Origin: Lacinutrix mariniflava
Lineage (GTDB): Bacteria > Bacteroidota > Bacteroidia > Flavobacteriales > Flavobacteriaceae
Assembly (NCBI RefSeq): GCF_001418015.1
Contig: NZ_LIQG01000018.1
Location: 1 to 64,000, forward strand
Direction: 5' to 3'
Length of the DNA stretch: 64,000 bases
Shown piece after piece: positions 37,142 through 45,980 of this stretch. The notes below the pieces were generated by a model, which did not search any database, was not told the origin of the DNA, and worked only from the letters and a program-made list of their open reading frames with translations. Numbering within the stretch: the stretch's first letter is position 1; the number at the start of each line of letters is the position of its first letter. Both the position numbers and the translations under genes were made by a program.

Positions 37142-37756
37142 ATGCCATATTTCAGTTTAAACGATATTAATAATTTAGAACATCTCTATAAAATAAACCT
37201 TATTAATGGTTGTTCAGGATTTAAGTCTGCTAACTTAATAGGCACAAAATCTAAAGACGGTATTGAAAACGTTGCCATTTTTAGTTCCGTAACTCATGTT
37301 GGATCTAATCCTCCTATTTTAAGTTTTTTTTGTAGGCCAACAACTGTCTCTAGAGATACCTACGAAAACATAAAGGAAACTGGCGTTTATACTATAAATC
37401 ATATACATGAATCGAATTTTGAAGATGCACACCATACTTCAGCTAAATACGATTCAAGTATTTCAGAGTTTGATAAAACAACATTAATTTCAGAATATAA
37501 AGAAAACGGCTTTGCTCCTTTTGTAAAGGACTCTCCTATTCAATTAGAAATGAAATTTATTGGAGAATATAACATTAAAGAAAACGGCACTATTTTAGTT
37601 TTAGGCGAAATTCAAGGTCTTTATATTAATGACGACATAGTAACCGAAGATGGTTTTGTAAACCTCTCTCAAGCAAAAGTTGCTGCTATTAATGGTTTAG
37701 ATGGTTATACGTTTCCTAAATTAAAACAAAGATTAGCTTACCAAAGACCGAAATAG
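37142..37756 (+). CDS. Flavin reductase family protein
   Basis: 204 residues with the flavin reductase-like FMN-binding split-barrel pattern: NGCSGFKSANLIGTKS, NVAIFSSVTHVGSNPPILSF and YTINHIHES. The family reduces free flavin with NAD(P)H or binds FMN. Its ATG follows the ABC1 kinase stop without a single spacer base. In a photolyase cluster a role in supplying reduced flavin is plausible (inference). Confidence 0.85.
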   Translation: MPYFSLNDINNLEHLYKINLINGCSGFKSANLIGTKSKDGIENVAIFSSVTHVGSNPPILSFFCRPTTVSRDTYENIKETGVYTINHIHESNFEDAHHTSAKYDSSISEFDKTTLISEYKENGFAPFVKDSPIQLEMKFIGEYNIKENGTILVLGEIQGLYINDDIVTEDGFVNLSQAKVAAINGLDGYTFPKLKQRLAYQRPK

Positions 37757-37804
37757 AGAAACTTAACTGTATTCAATAAATAAAATATTTAATAAATTAA
37801 AAAC

Positions 37805-39229
37805 ATGAAAATACTTGTTACAGGTGCCACAGGTTATATAGGTAAACGTATTATTCCGTTACTTATAGAGCAAGGTCATACTGTAATTTGTGCAGTAAGA
37901 GGTAAACTGAGAACAGAAAAACGTTACAGCGAAGAGCAGAAAATTCAAGTTATTGAAGTTGATTTTTTAAATCCAGAGACTTTAACAAACATCCCTAAAG
38001 ATATAGATGCTGCTTATTATTTAATTCACTCTATGTCTAATTCTGTTTCTCATTTCCAACAAATGGAGAAGGATTGTGCGGTAAATTTCAAGAGCGCAAT
38101 AGAAAAAACAAACTGCAAGCAAGTTATCTATCTAAGTGGTATTACTAACGATACGAAACTATCTAAACATTTACTTTCACGCAAAAATGTAGAAAACACA
38201 TTAGCTTCATCAAAATATGCTTTAACTGTTTTTAAAGCTGGAATTATTGTAGGATCTGGAAGTAGTTCTTTCGAAATTATTAGAGATTTAGTAGAAAAAC
38301 TACCGGTAATGGTGGCTCCGAAATGGTTAAACACAAAAACGCAGCCTATCGCTATTAGAGATGTTCTTGCTTTTTTAACGCTTAGTTTGGGTGACCAAAG
38401 GTTATATAATAACTCTTATGATATTTTTGGTCCAGAGGTTTTAACCTATAAAGAGCTGTTATTAAGATTTGCTAAATCAAGAAACCTAAAAAGAACTATC
38501 ATTACATTTCCTATAATGACACCACAACTGTCTAGTTATTGGCTATACTTTGTTACTTCAACATCTTACAAATTAGCAAGAACTTTGGTAAATAGTATGG
38601 GCGTTGAAATTATTGGTAAAGCTAGTGATATCAATACTTTATTAGATGTTCATCCGATGACTTATGAAGAAGCATTAAAATTTGCTTTTGTGAAAATTAA
38701 GCAAAATAGCATTGTTTCTAGTTGGAAAGATTCTTTTGCAAGTAGTCGAAGTAGAAAACGAGTATCTGCTAAGTACATTAATGTGCCAAAATATGGCTGT
38801 TTTAAAGATGTAAAAGAACGTAAGGTTTTAGATGAAGAACGCACCTTTGCAAAAATATGTGCAATAGGCGGTGATAATGGTTGGTACTACGGAACCGCTT
38901 TATGGAAAATTCGCGGTTTTGTCGATAAACTAGTTGGTGGGATTGGTCTGCGTAGAGGGCGTACCAATAAAGACACGCTTAAAACTGGTGACGCTTTAGA
39001 CTTTTGGCGCGTACTTTTAATAGATGAAGAAAATAAACGTTTACTACTTTTTGCCGAAATGAAACTTCCTGGAGAAGCATGGCTAGAGTTTAGAGTCGCC
39101 AAAGGAAAAGTATACCAACGCGCAGTGTTTAGACCTAAAGGTCTTGCTGGAAGATTATATTGGTATAGTGTATTGCCATTTCATGGTTTCATATTTAATG
39201 GTATGATAAATAAGCTCGCAAATGCCTAA
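37805..39229 (+). CDS. SDR-family NAD(P)-binding protein with DUF2867
   Basis: 474 residues. The N-terminal Rossmann domain starts ILVTGATGYIGKRII and belongs to the extended/atypical SDR group. The C-terminal half (from about residue 320) is DUF2867, with GDNGWYYGTALWKIRGFVDKL and GDALDFWRVL. The two-domain fusion is often found in photolyase/SRPBCC neighbourhoods. The substrate is unknown. Its last 8 bp overlap the DUF2256 gene. Confidence 0.88.
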   Translation: MKILVTGATGYIGKRIIPLLIEQGHTVICAVRGKLRTEKRYSEEQKIQVIEVDFLNPETLTNIPKDIDAAYYLIHSMSNSVSHFQQMEKDCAVNFKSAIEKTNCKQVIYLSGITNDTKLSKHLLSRKNVENTLASSKYALTVFKAGIIVGSGSSSFEIIRDLVEKLPVMVAPKWLNTKTQPIAIRDVLAFLTLSLGDQRLYNNSYDIFGPEVLTYKELLLRFAKSRNLKRTIITFPIMTPQLSSYWLYFVTSTSYKLARTLVNSMGVEIIGKASDINTLLDVHPMTYEEALKFAFVKIKQNSIVSSWKDSFASSRSRKRVSAKYINVPKYGCFKDVKERKVLDEERTFAKICAIGGDNGWYYGTALWKIRGFVDKLVGGIGLRRGRTNKDTLKTGDALDFWRVLLIDEENKRLLLFAEMKLPGEAWLEFRVAKGKVYQRAVFRPKGLAGRLYWYSVLPFHGFIFNGMINKLANA

Positions 39230-39362
39230 AGGTATTAAAAAACAAAATCTACCCTCCAAAATATGTATTACTTGTCACTTGCCGTTTTTATGGCGCAAAA
39301 AGTGGACTAATGAATGGGACAACGTAAAATATTGTAGCGAAAAATGCAAAAGAAACAAGTGA
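39222..39362 (+). CDS. DUF2256 zinc-binding small protein
   Basis: 46 residues: MPKGIKKQNLPSKICITCH, then PFLWRKKWTNEWDNVKYCSEKCKRNK. Cys15 and Cys18 (CxxC) with Cys38 and Cys42 (CxxxC) form a zinc ribbon, and WRKKW is the family signature. DUF2256 genes often occur next to cryptochrome/photolyase genes, sometimes fused to them, as here. The ATG lies within the end of the SDR gene. Below normal gene-calling length. Confidence 0.92.
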   Translation: MPKGIKKQNLPSKICITCHLPFLWRKKWTNEWDNVKYCSEKCKRNK

Positions 39363-39452
39363 AATGCAAAATAAAATAATCTTACATTTTAATAAACACT
39401 ACGATTCTACAATAGATTTAATTTCAAAAAATCTATTCACAAAAACTACAAT

Positions 39453-40985
39453 TTGAAAACATTAAGACTCATATTAGGCGATCAACTTAACAGTAAACAC
39501 ACTTGGTTTAAAGGAGACCAAAGCGAGTATATATACTGTATATTCGAAATGCGCCAAGAAACAGATTACGTAAAACACCATATTCAAAAAGTGATAGGCT
39601 TTTTTGCTGCCATGCGCGCGTTTTCAAAAACTTTAGAAGCAGAAAATTGTAACGTTATTTATTATAAGTTAGATAACGAAAATAACAGTCAAAACCTTAT
39701 TGATAATCTTCAACAAATTATTGAAGAACACAAAATTACAAACTTCGAATATCAAGAGCCAGACGAATACCGATTAGACGAGCAACTCTCTACTTTTTGC
39801 AAAGCACTTGCTATAAAACATAAAGTATATTCTACAGAACATTTTTACACTAGCAGACAAGATTTAACCACTTTTTTTAAAGATAAAAAACAATGGTTAA
39901 TGGAAAGTTTTTATAGAAACATGCGTAAAAAGCATGATGTTTTAATGATTGCTGGACAACCAGAAGGTGGAAAATGGAACTACGATAAAAGCAATAGGAA
40001 TAAATGGAAAGAGAAAGAACCTATTCCAGAATTTAAGGCTTTTAAAAATGAAGTTTCAGATATTTTATCGGTTATAAAATCTAAAAAAATTGAAACTATT
40101 GGTTCTTTCAATTCAAAATATTTCGAGTATCCAATTAATAGAAAACAAACGTTAGAGCAACTAAAATATTTTTGTGAGCATTTATTAATTCATTTTGGAG
40201 ATTACCAGGATGCTATGCATACTGAACAGGTTTATTTATTTCATTCGCGTCTATCTTTTGCAATGAATTGCAAAATAATTTCACCAAAAGCGATTGTAAC
40301 TACTGTTTTAAATTATTGGAGAGCTCATGGAGAGGCTATAAACATCTCTCAAGTAGAAGGTTTTATAAGGCAAATAATAGGATGGCGAGAATATATGCGA
40401 GGCATGTATTGGGCTTTAATGCCAGAATATAAGTCGCTTAATTATTTAGAAAACAAAAACTCACTGCCAAACTTTTTCTGGACAGGAAACACAAAAATGA
40501 ATTGCCTTAAAAGTGCCATAACAAATTCTCTAGATAATGGTTATGCACATCATATTCAACGCTTAATGATTACTGGTAATTATGCATTATTAACACAAAT
40601 TAATCCTGATGAAGTCGATGCATGGTATTTAGGTATTTATGTCGATGCTGTAGAATGGGTTCAGTTGCCTAATACCAGAGGAATGAGCCAGTTTGCAGAT
40701 GGTGGAAAAATAGCAACAAAACCTTATGTATCCAGCGGAAGTTATATTAATAAAATGAGCAATTATTGCGATGATTGTTATTATAATAAAAAAGAGAAAA
40801 TTGGAGATAAAGCCTGCCCTTTTAATAGTTTATATTGGAATTTTTTAGATGATAAACGCGAAAAACTAAGCAGTATTTTTAGAATGAAAATGATGTATAG
40901 CTTATTAAATAAAATGAAACCCGAAGATTTACATAGCATTAAATTAAAAGCTAAAGATATTATTGAAAACCCTGATAATTATTAA
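39453..40985 (+). CDS. Iron-sulfur bacterial cryptochrome/photolyase (FeS-BCP, PhrB-like)
   Basis: 510 residues from a TTG start. The N-terminal Rossmann domain begins [17 protein letters not shown]. Four cysteines, Cys351, Cys439, Cys442 and Cys455, sit at the spacing of the 4Fe-4S ligands of Agrobacterium PhrB (350, 438, 441 and 454), and the FAD-binding region includes [11 protein letters not shown] and [11 protein letters not shown]. Relatives repair (6-4) photoproducts and use FAD, a lumazine antenna and an Fe-S cluster. The next gene overlaps its stop (TAATG), so the two photolyase-like genes are coupled. Confidence 0.93.
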   Translation: MKTLRLILGDQLNSKHTWFKGDQSEYIYCIFEMRQETDYVKHHIQKVIGFFAAMRAFSKTLEAENCNVIYYKLDNENNSQNLIDNLQQIIEEHKITNFEYQEPDEYRLDEQLSTFCKALAIKHKVYSTEHFYTSRQDLTTFFKDKKQWLMESFYRNMRKKHDVLMIAGQPEGGKWNYDKSNRNKWKEKEPIPEFKAFKNEVSDILSVIKSKKIETIGSFNSKYFEYPINRKQTLEQLKYFCEHLLIHFGDYQDAMHTEQVYLFHSRLSFAMNCKIISPKAIVTTVLNYWRAHGEAINISQVEGFIRQIIGWREYMRGMYWALMPEYKSLNYLENKNSLPNFFWTGNTKMNCLKSAITNSLDNGYAHHIQRLMITGNYALLTQINPDEVDAWYLGIYVDAVEWVQLPNTRGMSQFADGGKIATKPYVSSGSYINKMSNYCDDCYYNKKEKIGDKACPFNSLYWNFLDDKREKLSSIFRMKMMYSLLNKMKPEDLHSIKLKAKDIIENPDNY

Positions 40986-42475
40986 TGTCTAAAAAACAAG
41001 AACTACAAATTGTATGGTTTAAAAGAGACCTTCGTTTAAAAGATAACGAAGCTATTGAACGCGCTATAAATTCTGGTAAACGCGTGCTATTACTTTATGT
41101 TTTTGAAGATTTTTTAATTGAAGACAAACATTATAGTAAACGTCATTGGGATTTTGTAAAACAGTCTTTAGAAGATTTAAATCTATCTTTAAACAAATTC
41201 AATTCTCAGGTTTTAGTTGTTAATGATTCTATTGAATCTGCAATCCATAAAATAAAAAAACTTTATAATATTACACATGTCTATTCTCATCAAGAAACTG
41301 GACTGTTATCTACTTTTAAACGTGACATACAATTTATTTCCTTTTGTAAAAAAGAACACATCACTTGGATAGAAAATGCAAACAATGCCATTATTAGAGG
41401 TATAACCAATAGAAATACTTGGTTTGAAGATTGGAACGATTTCATGAATGTGCCCTATCATGTCTTTCAACCAAAGGAAGAACAATTACTTAAAATATCA
41501 GAAATAAATATACTTTCAAAAGATTTTAATGTTACAAATTTAAAAACTTCAGAAAACAGAAATTTTCAAAAAGGAGGTACAGGAACAGGAATAAAATACA
41601 TGAAATCCTTTTTCTTAGAACGCTATCCTAATTATATGTTTCATATTAGTAAACCGCTTCATGCTAGAACTGGTTGTAGTCGCTTATCCCCTTACATTGC
41701 TTGGGGAAACCTATCTATTAAACAAGTCATAAATATAGCTGCAGAAGTTAGAGAGAACGGGAAGCATAAACGCCATATTAATGCTTTTATGTCTAGACTA
41801 CGCTGGCAAGGACACTTTATTCAAAAATTTGAAATGGAACACTTAATGGAGTTTAAAAGTGTAAATAAAGGTTATCATAACCTAATTAAACCAGAAAATT
41901 TAGAATTCCAAAAAGCATGGAAAACAGGACAAACAGGTTATCCGTTAGTAGATGCATGTATGCGTTGTTTAAACGAAACTGGTTATTTAAACTTTAGAAT
42001 GCGTGCTATGGTAGTTTCTTTTTTTACTCATAACTTATGGCAACCATGGCAAGCTATGAGCGAGCATTTAGCAGCAATGTTCTTAGATTTTGAACCAGGA
42101 ATACACTATCCACAAATACAAATGCAAGCAGGAGAAACGGGTATAAATATGTTGCGTATTTACAACCCTATAAAAAATAGTATAGAGCATGATCCTAAAG
42201 GAGAATTTATAAAAAAATGGGTTCCAGAATTAGCAATGCTAGAGGCACCTTATATTCATGAGCCACACACTTTGTCTTATTTTGATCAACAGCTAACAGG
42301 TTTTGAACTTGGTAAAGACTACCCTTTTCCTATAGTAGACGAAAAAACATCTAGAAAAAATGCGAGTAACATACTTTGGAATTTAAAGGATAATCCGCTA
42401 GTTAAAAAGGAAGCTAAACGTATTTTAAAACGCCATACAGTCGCTAATCGTCAGCAAATGATAAACAGTAATTAA
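40985..42475 (+). CDS. Atypical cryptochrome/deoxyribodipyrimidine photolyase-family flavoprotein
   Basis: 496 residues. The N-terminal photolyase alpha/beta domain is clear ([17 protein letters not shown]), and the FAD-binding half has [47 protein letters not shown] and [25 protein letters not shown]. However, the usual segment with Asn and WQW is replaced by [16 protein letters not shown] (residues 368-383), so the standard semiquinone-tuning Asn and inner Trp are not in place. It may be a non-repair photoreceptor or a distinct photolyase class. It is translationally coupled to the FeS-BCP gene. Confidence 0.88.
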   Translation: MSKKQELQIVWFKRDLRLKDNEAIERAINSGKRVLLLYVFEDFLIEDKHYSKRHWDFVKQSLEDLNLSLNKFNSQVLVVNDSIESAIHKIKKLYNITHVYSHQETGLLSTFKRDIQFISFCKKEHITWIENANNAIIRGITNRNTWFEDWNDFMNVPYHVFQPKEEQLLKISEINILSKDFNVTNLKTSENRNFQKGGTGTGIKYMKSFFLERYPNYMFHISKPLHARTGCSRLSPYIAWGNLSIKQVINIAAEVRENGKHKRHINAFMSRLRWQGHFIQKFEMEHLMEFKSVNKGYHNLIKPENLEFQKAWKTGQTGYPLVDACMRCLNETGYLNFRMRAMVVSFFTHNLWQPWQAMSEHLAAMFLDFEPGIHYPQIQMQAGETGINMLRIYNPIKNSIEHDPKGEFIKKWVPELAMLEAPYIHEPHTLSYFDQQLTGFELGKDYPFPIVDEKTSRKNASNILWNLKDNPLVKKEAKRILKRHTVANRQQMINSN

Positions 42476-42503
42476 ATTAACAATTTAATCTTTTGTTAAT
42501 TTT

Positions 42504-42545
42504 GTTTAACTTTTTAGTTTAAATCTTAAACATTTTGTAAATTTG
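42504..42545 (+). promoter_or_regulatory. Dyad operator and promoter inside the photolyase cluster (copy 2)
   Basis: GTTTAAC (42504-42510), 14 bp, CTTAAAC (42525-42531), ATTTTG, then a perfect -7 box TAAATTTG (42538-42545). Arm sequence, 14-bp spacing and the 6-bp distance to the -7 box equal those of the copy at 35093. No -33 TTG lies at the expected place, which would fit activator dependence. The -7 box overlaps a TTG that would otherwise be taken as the start of the next gene. Confidence 0.7.
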
Positions 42546-42575
42546 ATTGTTATAAAACATAACAACATCTTGTTT

Positions 42576-43001
42576 ATGGTATTAAATACAACACATTCAA
42601 ATAAAGACAACAAGAAAATCATTAATAAAATGGTTGGAACTGCATTTAGTTTTATACAAAGTTTAAAATTAAAAGGCATTGGTTCTAAACGTATGGTAGT
42701 AGATAATGTTAGTCCTAATTTAAGACTGTTTTTAAATAAAGTATCAGATATAAACTATAGCAATATAGAGCTGAGACCTAAAGGTGTTTTAGTCCATATT
42801 ACAAAAGGACATCAAAATTTTACTTGGGTAATACCTTACTATCAATTGGTCCTTTACAAATCAGATGGCTCTAGCATTCACGCTCAAGGCAGGTTTATTC
42901 ACTTTAAAAATAATAAGATGTTAAAAGAGAATAAACTGTTTTTTGATAAAATTTTAAACGAAAAAATAAAATTTGATGAACACTATAATTTCCAAACCTA
43001 A
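42576..43001 (+). CDS. Hypothetical protein of the photolyase cluster
   Basis: 141 residues from the ATG at 42576 (MVLNTTHSNKDNKKI). The frame also opens at TTG 42543, but that codon is part of the -7 promoter box, so the ATG is preferred. The protein looks alpha/beta with a basic N-terminal half and segments such as TAFSFIQSLKLKGIGSKRMVVD and GHQNFTWVIPYYQLVLYKSDG. I do not recognise a family. It is the first gene behind the second dyad operator, and DUF2805 starts within its 3' end. Confidence 0.7.
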   Translation: MVLNTTHSNKDNKKIINKMVGTAFSFIQSLKLKGIGSKRMVVDNVSPNLRLFLNKVSDINYSNIELRPKGVLVHITKGHQNFTWVIPYYQLVLYKSDGSSIHAQGRFIHFKNNKMLKENKLFFDKILNEKIKFDEHYNFQT

Positions 43002-43281
43002 TAGTCCCGAAAACTTTACTATCGAAGACATTGATCGCATAATCGAGATGGCTTGGGAAGACAGAACGCCTTTTGATGCTATAACCTTTCAATTTGGTAT
43101 TAAAGAGCAAGAAGTAATTGCGCTCATGCGAAAAGAAATGAAATCTAGTAGTTTTAGAATGTGGCGTGCTAGAGTTCAGGGTAGAAAAACAAAACATTCT
43201 AAACATAGAAATTTTGAAGAGGGACGTTTTAAATGTTCAAGACAAAAACAAATAACACACAATAAAATAAGTAAAAGGTAA
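42976..43281 (+). CDS. DUF2805 / TIGR03643 family protein
   Basis: 101 residues from the ATG at 42976. The core FTIEDIDRIIEMAWEDRTPFDAI and QEVIALMRKEMKSSSFRMWRARVQGRKTKH is the family signature and resembles an HTH-like fold with a basic end. The family is repeatedly found beside photolyase and DUF2256 genes. The function is unknown. It overlaps the preceding gene by 26 bp and is 8 bp before folE. Confidence 0.9.
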   Translation: MNTIISKPNSPENFTIEDIDRIIEMAWEDRTPFDAITFQFGIKEQEVIALMRKEMKSSSFRMWRARVQGRKTKHSKHRNFEEGRFKCSRQKQITHNKISKR

Positions 43282-43289
43282 ATACTGCT

Positions 43290-43991
43290 ATGGACAAGAC
43301 TGATTTAAATTTACTTAAAGAAGAAAAAACTAAGGCTTTAAACGGAGAATCTTATATAGATATTGGTGATGACCATTGGTTTTTAGGTTTAAATACACCA
43401 ATGAGAGCTGATGCTTTTGCTATTTCTGATACTGAAAAAAAAGAGAAAATAGCTGGATTATTTAGTCAGATAATGGTTGTGTTAGGCATGGATTTAACAG
43501 ATGATTCTTTAAAAGGAAGTCCTAAACGTGTAGCTAAAATGTATGTAGACGAAATTTTTTCTGGTCTTAATCCAGCAAATAAGCCTGCAATTACTTTATT
43601 TGATAATAAATATCAATACAACCAGATGCTTGTAGAAAAAAACATCACGTTTTACTCTAATTGCGAACATCACTTTGTACCCATAATTGGAAAAGCACAT
43701 GTTTCTTATATTTCTTCAGGTAAAGTTATTGGCCTTTCTAAGTTGAATAGAATTGTGCAGTATTTTGCAAATAGACCACAAGTACAAGAACGTTTAACAA
43801 ATCAAATTGCAATCGAATTAAAAACGATTTTAAATACAGAGGATGTAGCTGTAATTATAGATGCCAAACATTTATGTGTATCCTCCAGAGGAATTAAAGA
43901 TGAGACATCATCAACAATAACCTCTTATTATGGTGGTGCATTTAAAACGCAAGCTAAAATAACAGAGTTACAAAATTACCTTAAAGATTAA
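43290..43991 (+). CDS. folE: GTP cyclohydrolase I
   Basis: 233 residues of type I FolE, which converts GTP to dihydroneopterin triphosphate, first step to folates and pterins. Zinc ligands are Cys125, His128 and Cys196, with exactly the spacing of the E. coli enzyme (110, 113, 181). GSPKRVAKMYVDE and HFVPIIGKAHV are typical. In this cluster it may supply folate or pterin antenna chromophores to the photolyases. It may be a second copy besides a housekeeping folE elsewhere (cannot be judged from this window). Confidence 0.96.
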   Translation: MDKTDLNLLKEEKTKALNGESYIDIGDDHWFLGLNTPMRADAFAISDTEKKEKIAGLFSQIMVVLGMDLTDDSLKGSPKRVAKMYVDEIFSGLNPANKPAITLFDNKYQYNQMLVEKNITFYSNCEHHFVPIIGKAHVSYISSGKVIGLSKLNRIVQYFANRPQVQERLTNQIAIELKTILNTEDVAVIIDAKHLCVSSRGIKDETSSTITSYYGGAFKTQAKITELQNYLKD

Positions 43992-44082
43992 AAATAACTT
44001 AAGCGGCTTATTTGTCGCACACAATGTTAGAATAGATTGTATTTACTAAAATGGTATCTATTCAATTAAAAAAGTATTCAAA

Positions 44083-44766
44083 ATGAAAAACATAGTAATA
44101 ATAGGTGGAAGTAAAGGTATTGGAAATGCAATAGTTAATACTCTCGTTGGAAACAATAAGGTAATTAATATTAGTAGAACTGAACCAGAAATAAAACATG
44201 AAAACTTAACACATTACAGCTGTAATGTATTAAGTGATGACCTGCCAGAACTAGAAGCAATAGATACTTTAATATACTGTCCAGGAAGTATTAATTTAAA
44301 ACCAATTTCGAGATTAAAATTAGAAAACTTTAGAGAAGATTTCGAAATAAACGTCATTGGTGCCGTTAAAGTAATTCAAAAATATTTACCTTTATTAAAG
44401 CACGGCAATGCACCTTCCATCCTACTCTTTAGTACAGTTGCTGCTAAATTAGGAATGCCATATCATGCAAGTGTTGCAGCTGCAAAATCTGCTGTCGAGG
44501 GTTTAACCAAATCATTAGGAGCCGAATTAGCACCAACCATTAGAGTTAATGCTATTGCGCCTACTGTAACTAATACAGATTTGGCTGCAAAATTATTAAG
44601 AAATGAAAAAATGATTGAGAATATTACAGAACGTCATCCTTTGAAAAAGTTTTTAAATCCTGAAGAAGTTGCAAATATGGCGGCGTTTTTAACCTCTGAA
44701 AAAGCAGCATCAATATCTGGTCAAGTTTTTCAAATGGATTGTGGTATTGTAAGCTTTAAAATATAA
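44083..44766 (+). CDS. SDR-family oxidoreductase lacking the catalytic tyrosine position
   Basis: 227 residues with the SDR glycine motif GGSKGIGNAI (8-17) and C-terminal DCGIVSF. The active-site region reads STVAAKLGMPYHASVAAAKSAVEG: Lys135 of YxxxK is present, but the tyrosine position is Val131, with a Tyr at 127 instead. Such variants may use another residue or have a non-catalytic role. A 91-bp gap before it may carry a weak promoter. The next gene follows 2 bp later. Confidence 0.88.
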   Translation: MKNIVIIGGSKGIGNAIVNTLVGNNKVINISRTEPEIKHENLTHYSCNVLSDDLPELEAIDTLIYCPGSINLKPISRLKLENFREDFEINVIGAVKVIQKYLPLLKHGNAPSILLFSTVAAKLGMPYHASVAAAKSAVEGLTKSLGAELAPTIRVNAIAPTVTNTDLAAKLLRNEKMIENITERHPLKKFLNPEEVANMAAFLTSEKAASISGQVFQMDCGIVSFKI

Positions 44767-44768
44767 CT

Positions 44769-45305
44769 ATGAATCCCTTTAAAATATTTGCACGTACATT
44801 ATTCTCAAAAGAAACTCATAATATCAATAGTCTCCAATCCATTTATAATATAGAAATTAATGGTCTAAATGGTAAACCTATTACACTTTCAAGTTTTAAA
44901 GGCAAACATATTCTTTTTGTTAATGTAGCCTCTAAATGTGGTTTCACTCCTCAATATAAAGAGTTGCAAGAATTACATGAAACCTATAAAAGCAAATTGG
45001 TAATTATTGGTGTGCCTTGTAATCAATTTGGTAAACAAGAGCCGGGTGATACAAAAGAAATAGAAACCTTTTGCGAAGTAAACTATGGTGTGACTTTTTT
45101 AATTTCTGAAAAAATAGAAGTTAAAGGTAGTAATGCACATCCTTTATACAAATGGTTAACTCAAAAAAGTAAAAATGGAGTCTCCAACTCTTCTGTAAAA
45201 TGGAATTTTCAAAAATATTTAGTAAATTCAGAAGGTAAATTAATCGATTATTACTTCTCAGCGACAAAGCCAAATAGTATTAAAATAACGAAACACTTAA
45301 AATAA
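44769..45305 (+). CDS. Glutathione peroxidase (thiol peroxidase type)
   Basis: 178 residues. The signature VNVASKCGFTPQY contains the peroxidatic Cys57 (cysteine, not selenocysteine), followed by GVPCNQFGKQEPG and WNFQKYLVN with the Gln, Trp and Asn of the catalytic tetrad. Such bacterial enzymes reduce peroxides with thioredoxin rather than glutathione. It is part of a tight run of genes (2 bp spacings) and fits an oxidative/photo-oxidative stress theme. Confidence 0.94.
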   Translation: MNPFKIFARTLFSKETHNINSLQSIYNIEINGLNGKPITLSSFKGKHILFVNVASKCGFTPQYKELQELHETYKSKLVIIGVPCNQFGKQEPGDTKEIETFCEVNYGVTFLISEKIEVKGSNAHPLYKWLTQKSKNGVSNSSVKWNFQKYLVNSEGKLIDYYFSATKPNSIKITKHLK

Positions 45306-45307
45306 TT

Positions 45308-45475
45308 ATGTTCGGACTATTCAAAAAAACAACTGAAGCAGAAAAACTTCAAAAACAATATGAAAAATTATTAAAAGAGTCTTACGACCTATCTAAGTCT
45401 AACCGTAGCGCAAGTGATGCTAAATTATCTGAAGCTGAAGCTATACAAGATAAAATAATGGCTTTGAAAAAATAA
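45308..45475 (+). CDS. Lacal_2735-type small protein
   Basis: 55 residues: MFGLFKKTTEAEKLQKQYEKL, then LKESYDLSKSNRSASDAK and LSEAEAIQDKIMALKK. It is a charged, helical, probably coiled-coil peptide matching my knowledge of the Lacal_2735 family, common in Flavobacteriaceae. Its function is unknown. It starts 2 bp after the peroxidase stop and ends 2 bp before the TspO gene. It is below the usual calling length but clearly real by context. Confidence 0.9.
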   Translation: MFGLFKKTTEAEKLQKQYEKLLKESYDLSKSNRSASDAKLSEAEAIQDKIMALKK

Positions 45476-45477
45476 TT

Positions 45478-45939
45478 ATGAAGCTCCTTAAACACATTAT
45501 TTTCTTTTTAATTATAAACTTTGGCAGTCTTGCCTTAGGCAGTTGGTTAATGGAAAATGGACCAAGAACTGTTTGGTACCAATCATTAAACCAAGCACCT
45601 TGGACTCCACCAGGTTGGGCTTTTGGAATCGCTTGGACTTTTATAATGGTCTGCTTTTCTATCTATTTAGGTTACTTATTTATTAAAGCAGATAGTGTTA
45701 AATTAAAACTAGCTTTCTCCTTACAAGTATTTTTAAATGTAATATGGAATTTTGTGTTTTTCAATCAGCATCTCATCGCTTTAGGATTAGTAGTAATATC
45801 TGCTTTAACAGTCGTTATTTTCACCTTTTTCTTTAACAACTTTAAAACTGTACAAAACAAAAGTTACCTCCTACTACCTTACATGGCGTGGCTATTAATT
45901 GCAACCTCATTAAACGCTTACATAGTATTATATAATTAG
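45478..45939 (+). CDS. TspO/MBR family tryptophan-rich sensory protein
   Basis: 153 residues with five membrane helices and the TspO pattern WYQSLNQAPWTPPGWAFGIAWTFIM and NVIWNFVFF. TspO proteins bind porphyrins and related ligands and are often light- or stress-regulated; in Rhodobacter TspO influences pigment genes in response to oxygen and light. It lies in the middle of the cluster and is co-transcribed with its neighbours. Confidence 0.95.
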   Translation: MKLLKHIIFFLIINFGSLALGSWLMENGPRTVWYQSLNQAPWTPPGWAFGIAWTFIMVCFSIYLGYLFIKADSVKLKLAFSLQVFLNVIWNFVFFNQHLIALGLVVISALTVVIFTFFFNNFKTVQNKSYLLLPYMAWLLIATSLNAYIVLYN

Positions 45940-45980
45940 GATTATTTTTTCGCTTTCGCGGAACTAAAAACAAATTTAAA

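Noticed and set aside
42543-42575. TTG start giving a 152-residue version of the cluster protein
   Set aside because: The TTG is part of a perfect -7 promoter box (42538-42545), so it would not be in the mRNA as a start; ATG 42576 preferred.
42904-43206. 100-codon minus-strand ORF opposite DUF2805
   Set aside because: The plus strand encodes the recognisable DUF2805 domain; the minus frame lacks features.
44769-45305. Possible selenoprotein (glutathione peroxidase)
   Set aside because: The active-site codon is TGT (Cys57) and there is no in-frame TGA.
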